Source: Sphingobium amiense (GTDB lineage Bacteria > Pseudomonadota > Alphaproteobacteria > Sphingomonadales > Sphingomonadaceae). Taken from it: DNA of 64,000 nucleotides. Positions 61,548 through 64,000 of this stretch are shown in pieces. Both the position numbers and the translations under genes were made by a program. Each line of letters begins with the position of its first letter. Within the stretch, counting starts at the first letter, position 1. The stretch covers positions 3,870,001 through 3,934,000 of the forward strand of contig NZ_AP018664.1 in the NCBI RefSeq assembly GCF_003967075.1, given 5' to 3'. Below the pieces are notes generated by a model. It did not search any database. It was not told where the DNA came from and saw nothing but the letters and a program-made list of their open reading frames with translations.

Positions 61548-62816
61548 ATGAACGCCTCTCCGCCAGCGCCGATCAGAAACCCATGGTCCGTGGTCCTGAG
61601 CTGCTTTCTGGGCCTGCTGTTCTGCATCTCGCCCTTTTTCCAATATTCCTCCGGCGTCATCCTCGCGCCGATGGCCCGCGAATTCGGCTGGAGCCACGGC
61701 CAGTTCGCCATGGCCCCGGCGCTCGCGTCGCTCACCGTGGCCCTGCTCGCGCCGTTCGTGGGATGGTGGATCGACCGCCGGGGCGCGCGCATCGTCGCCC
61801 TGACAGGCAGCATCGCCATGCCGCTGGCGATCATGTCGTTCGGCCTGATCCCGGCGGATTTCCGCATCTTCATCCTTGTCGCGGTGCTGGTCGGCATTTT
61901 CGGCGCGGCCACGTTGCCGTCCGTCTATCTCTACAGCCTCCCCAAATTCTTCGACCGGCGGCTCGGCCTTGCCATTTCGCTGGGCGTCATCGGGCTGGGC
62001 GTGGGCCAGATCGTCATGCCGCAACTGAGCGCCGCCGTTGTGGGAAGCTATGGCTGGCGCGGCGCATGGATCGTCATGGGCGGCATCATCCTGCTCGCCG
62101 GCGTCGCCAATGCCGCCCTGCTGGTGCCGCGCCGGAATGCCGCGCCCGTGTCGGCAGGCGCGGAGGCTGCGCCGCTCGACGGCATGCTCTTCGGTGAGGT
62201 GCTGCGGACGCCGGGATACTGGATGCTGGCGCTGGCCTTCTTTCTCATCGCGATGGTGACGAACGGCACTGCGGTGCATCTGGTCGGCGTCCTCGAAACC
62301 AGAGGCCTCAGCCCGCAGCAGACGGTCATCGCCCTGTCGGCCATCGGCATCGGTTCGATCACCGCCCGGCTGGCGAGCGGCGTGCTCATCGACTGGTTCG
62401 GCGTCCGCTTTCCCGCCATCCTGTTCCTCGGCGGACAGGCGCTCGGCTGCGTGCTGCTGGGTCTGAATTTCGGCAGCGCGACCGCCATCCTTGGCGTGAT
62501 GCTGATCGGCGGCGGCCTCGGCGCGGAATCCGACATCATGCCCTATGTGCTGCGCCGGAAATTCGGCATGCGGGCGTTCGGCCGCGTCAATTCCTTCAGC
62601 TTTTCGGCGCTGGCCATGGGATCGACCATCGGGCCGACGGCGGTGGGTTTCAGCGCGGACTGGACCGGCGGCTATTCGACGGTCCTGCTCGGTTTCGCCG
62701 TGGCGGCGGTCGTCGCCATCGCGCTCATCTGCCTTCTGGCGCCTCCGCATCTCAGGACGCGCGGCCCCCGGCCCGATACCGCTTCGCCGATGGCTGTTCA
62801 TCCCGCCAATAACTGA
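61548..62816 (+). CDS. MFS transporter (monocarboxylate-transporter-like)
   Basis: This 422-residue inner-membrane transporter has about twelve helices and the MCT-like pattern (LPKFFDRRLGLAISLGVIGLGVGQIVMPQL, FFLIAMVTNGTAVHLVGVL, GRVNSFSFSALAMGSTIGPTAVGFSADWTGGY). It may import the aromatic acid or export an intermediate. A GAGGA site precedes the ATG. The acyl-CoA ligase gene starts 9 bp after the stop. Confidence 0.9.
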   Translation: MNASPPAPIRNPWSVVLSCFLGLLFCISPFFQYSSGVILAPMAREFGWSHGQFAMAPALASLTVALLAPFVGWWIDRRGARIVALTGSIAMPLAIMSFGLIPADFRIFILVAVLVGIFGAATLPSVYLYSLPKFFDRRLGLAISLGVIGLGVGQIVMPQLSAAVVGSYGWRGAWIVMGGIILLAGVANAALLVPRRNAAPVSAGAEAAPLDGMLFGEVLRTPGYWMLALAFFLIAMVTNGTAVHLVGVLETRGLSPQQTVIALSAIGIGSITARLASGVLIDWFGVRFPAILFLGGQALGCVLLGLNFGSATAILGVMLIGGGLGAESDIMPYVLRRKFGMRAFGRVNSFSFSALAMGSTIGPTAVGFSADWTGGYSTVLLGFAVAAVVAIALICLLAPPHLRTRGPRPDTASPMAVHPANN

Positions 62817-62825
62817 GGATTGCTT

Positions 62826-64000
62826 ATGCTTGATACGATGGCGGGCATCATCCGCCGCAACGCGACGCTCCACGGCGACCGCCCCGCGGTCAGGAACGAA
62901 GGCCGCGCCTATACGCATCGCCAGCATGCGCACCGCATCTGGTCGCTGGCCAATGCGATTGGCGGGGAGTTCGGCCTGTCGCGCGGCAGCCGCCTCGCCA
63001 TCCTGTCCAGAAACCGTTCGGAATATCTCGAAATCTTCGGCGCGGCCGAAAGCGGCGGTTTCGTCGCGGTGACGCTGAACTGGCGTCTGGCTCCGGCCGA
63101 ACTCGCCGCCATCGTCGACGACAGCGCGCCCGACGTCCTGTTCGTGGACCAGCAGATGCTCGGCCTGTGGGAAGAAACGCGCGCGCTCGTCAACACGCCG
63201 GTGGAGCGCGTGGTGCTCATCGGCGCGTCCGACGATTTCGCCAGCCCCTATGAGCGGCTGCTCGCCTCCGGAAAGCCCACACCTCCGGACATCGCGATCC
63301 GGCCCGAAGACATTGCACACATCATCTACACGTCCGGCTCGACCGGCCGGGCCAAGGGCGTGATGGTCAGCCAGGGCGCGCTCGCCCGCGCCGCCGGGGT
63401 CATCAGCGGCACGGCGGGGCTGCGGCCCACCGACTGCATGATCGTGGTCATGCCGCTGTTCCATTCGGGTGCAAAGATCGAATGGAGCGCCACCCAATAT
63501 CTCGGCGGCGCATGCATCCTTCTCCAGCAGTTCGACGAAGCGGCCATATTGGACCTGATGGAGCGCGAACGGCCCACCGTCGCCCATTTCGCCCCCGTCA
63601 TGGTCAAGCGCCTCGTCGAACATCCGAATTCCGCGCGACGGGACGTCTCTTCGATCCGGCAGATCAACTATGGCTCGGCGCCTGTGCCCGCCGAAGACAT
63701 GGTGCAGGCGACCGACCGGTTCGGCTCCATCTTCGCCCAGGTCTACGGCATGACCGAAAATATCACGAACACGATCCTGCTGCCCTTCCAGGCCAGCCTT
63801 TCGGGCAATGAGAAGGAGCGGGAGCGTCTGAGTTCCGCCGGTCAGCCATTTCCGGGGACGAGCCTGCGGATCATGGACGAAGCGGGCAATCCCCAGCCGA
63901 TGGGCGGCGTCGGCGAGATCGAGGTGAAGTCTCCCGGCCTGATGAGCGGCTACTGGAACATGCCCGATCTGACGCAGGCCGCGTTCAACGACGGCTGGCT
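62826..64000 (+). CDS. AMP-dependent acyl-CoA synthetase, 3'-truncated by window
   Basis: This gene is open to the right edge, with 391 codons visible. It starts ATG 62826 with GAGGA seven bases upstream. The AMP-binding motif IIYTSGSTGRAKGVMVSQGAL and a following QVYGMTENIT segment identify an acyl/aryl-CoA ligase. It is in one transcription unit with the SDR and MFS genes, suggesting activation of an imported carboxylic acid. Confidence 0.9.
   Translation, partial: MLDTMAGIIRRNATLHGDRPAVRNEGRAYTHRQHAHRIWSLANAIGGEFGLSRGSRLAILSRNRSEYLEIFGAAESGGFVAVTLNWRLAPAELAAIVDDSAPDVLFVDQQMLGLWEETRALVNTPVERVVLIGASDDFASPYERLLASGKPTPPDIAIRPEDIAHIIYTSGSTGRAKGVMVSQGALARAAGVISGTAGLRPTDCMIVVMPLFHSGAKIEWSATQYLGGACILLQQFDEAAILDLMERERPTVAHFAPVMVKRLVEHPNSARRDVSSIRQINYGSAPVPAEDMVQATDRFGSIFAQVYGMTENITNTILLPFQASLSGNEKERERLSSAGQPFPGTSLRIMDEAGNPQPMGGVGEIEVKSPGLMSGYWNMPDLTQAAFNDGW

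Noticed and set aside
61485..63623. Open frame of 712 codons opposite the MFS and ligase genes
   Set aside because: It spans two real plus-strand genes and has His/Asp/Arg-rich low-complexity composition typical of shadow frames.

Overview
The window is GC-rich, tightly packed chromosomal DNA from an alphaproteobacterium, most likely a member of the Sphingomonadaceae (Sphingobium/Sphingomonas/Novosphingobium type). The evidence is a CckA-type hybrid kinase, a GTTC-N7-GTTC SOS box before recA, a ScfR-like fatty acyl-CoA regulator, large TonB-dependent receptors, and interspersed CGTTCG/TCGAGCGAAGTCGAGA repeats of the kind I associate with sphingomonads. The family placement is inference from gene content; no 16S gene is present.

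Region 1 (1-40 kb) is mainly housekeeping. It opens with the end of a cytochrome c oxidase assembly operon (ctaB, a 45-residue membrane protein, ctaG, ctaE, SURF1), then thrC, a methyltransferase, rnd, aspS, a PPK2 kinase and a soluble CBS-chemoreceptor-like protein. Next come a B3-type metallo-beta-lactamase with a Glu in the first zinc-ligand position, greB, a lytic transglycosylase, dapA, smpB, DUF2062, cckA, a stand-alone receiver, recA, a transglutaminase, tamB/tamA and recJ. tRNA-Glu(TTC), a ScfR-like regulator, a Pit phosphate transporter with a NUDIX-DUF47 fusion, a ZnuD-like TonB receptor and tRNA-Gly(TCC) follow. The stretch ends with an epimerase diverging from a TetR regulator and its coupled metallo-hydrolase. 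The mobile-like DNA I see is a pair of 75-76 bp hairpins at 5476-5639 and two dispersed inverted repeats flanking that area.

Region 2 (41-64 kb) is accessory and looks catabolic. A plus-strand set (aldehyde dehydrogenase, SDR, N-acyl-D-amino-acid deacylase-like amidohydrolase, TonB receptor) is interrupted by a MarR regulator. A long minus-strand block (58.6 to 49.4 kb) encodes, in transcription order, an AhpD/CMD-like protein, an ornithine cyclodeaminase/mu-crystallin homologue, a gentisate/salicylate-dioxygenase-like bicupin, an HpaH-like hydratase, an HpaI-like aldolase, a succinate-semialdehyde-type dehydrogenase, an acyl-CoA ligase, an NTF2-like protein and an LLM flavin oxidoreductase with a frameshifted tail. 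Two LysR regulators, an SDR, an MFS transporter and a second, truncated acyl-CoA ligase follow. The combination suggests direct cleavage of an aromatic or heteroaromatic ring, then hydration, aldol cleavage to pyruvate plus a C4 semialdehyde, and oxidation to a C4 dicarboxylate. The substrate is unknown. The N-terminal cupin of the putative ring-cleavage enzyme lacks the usual HxH iron ligands while the C-terminal cupin has them, which makes this operon the best candidate for an undescribed pathway.
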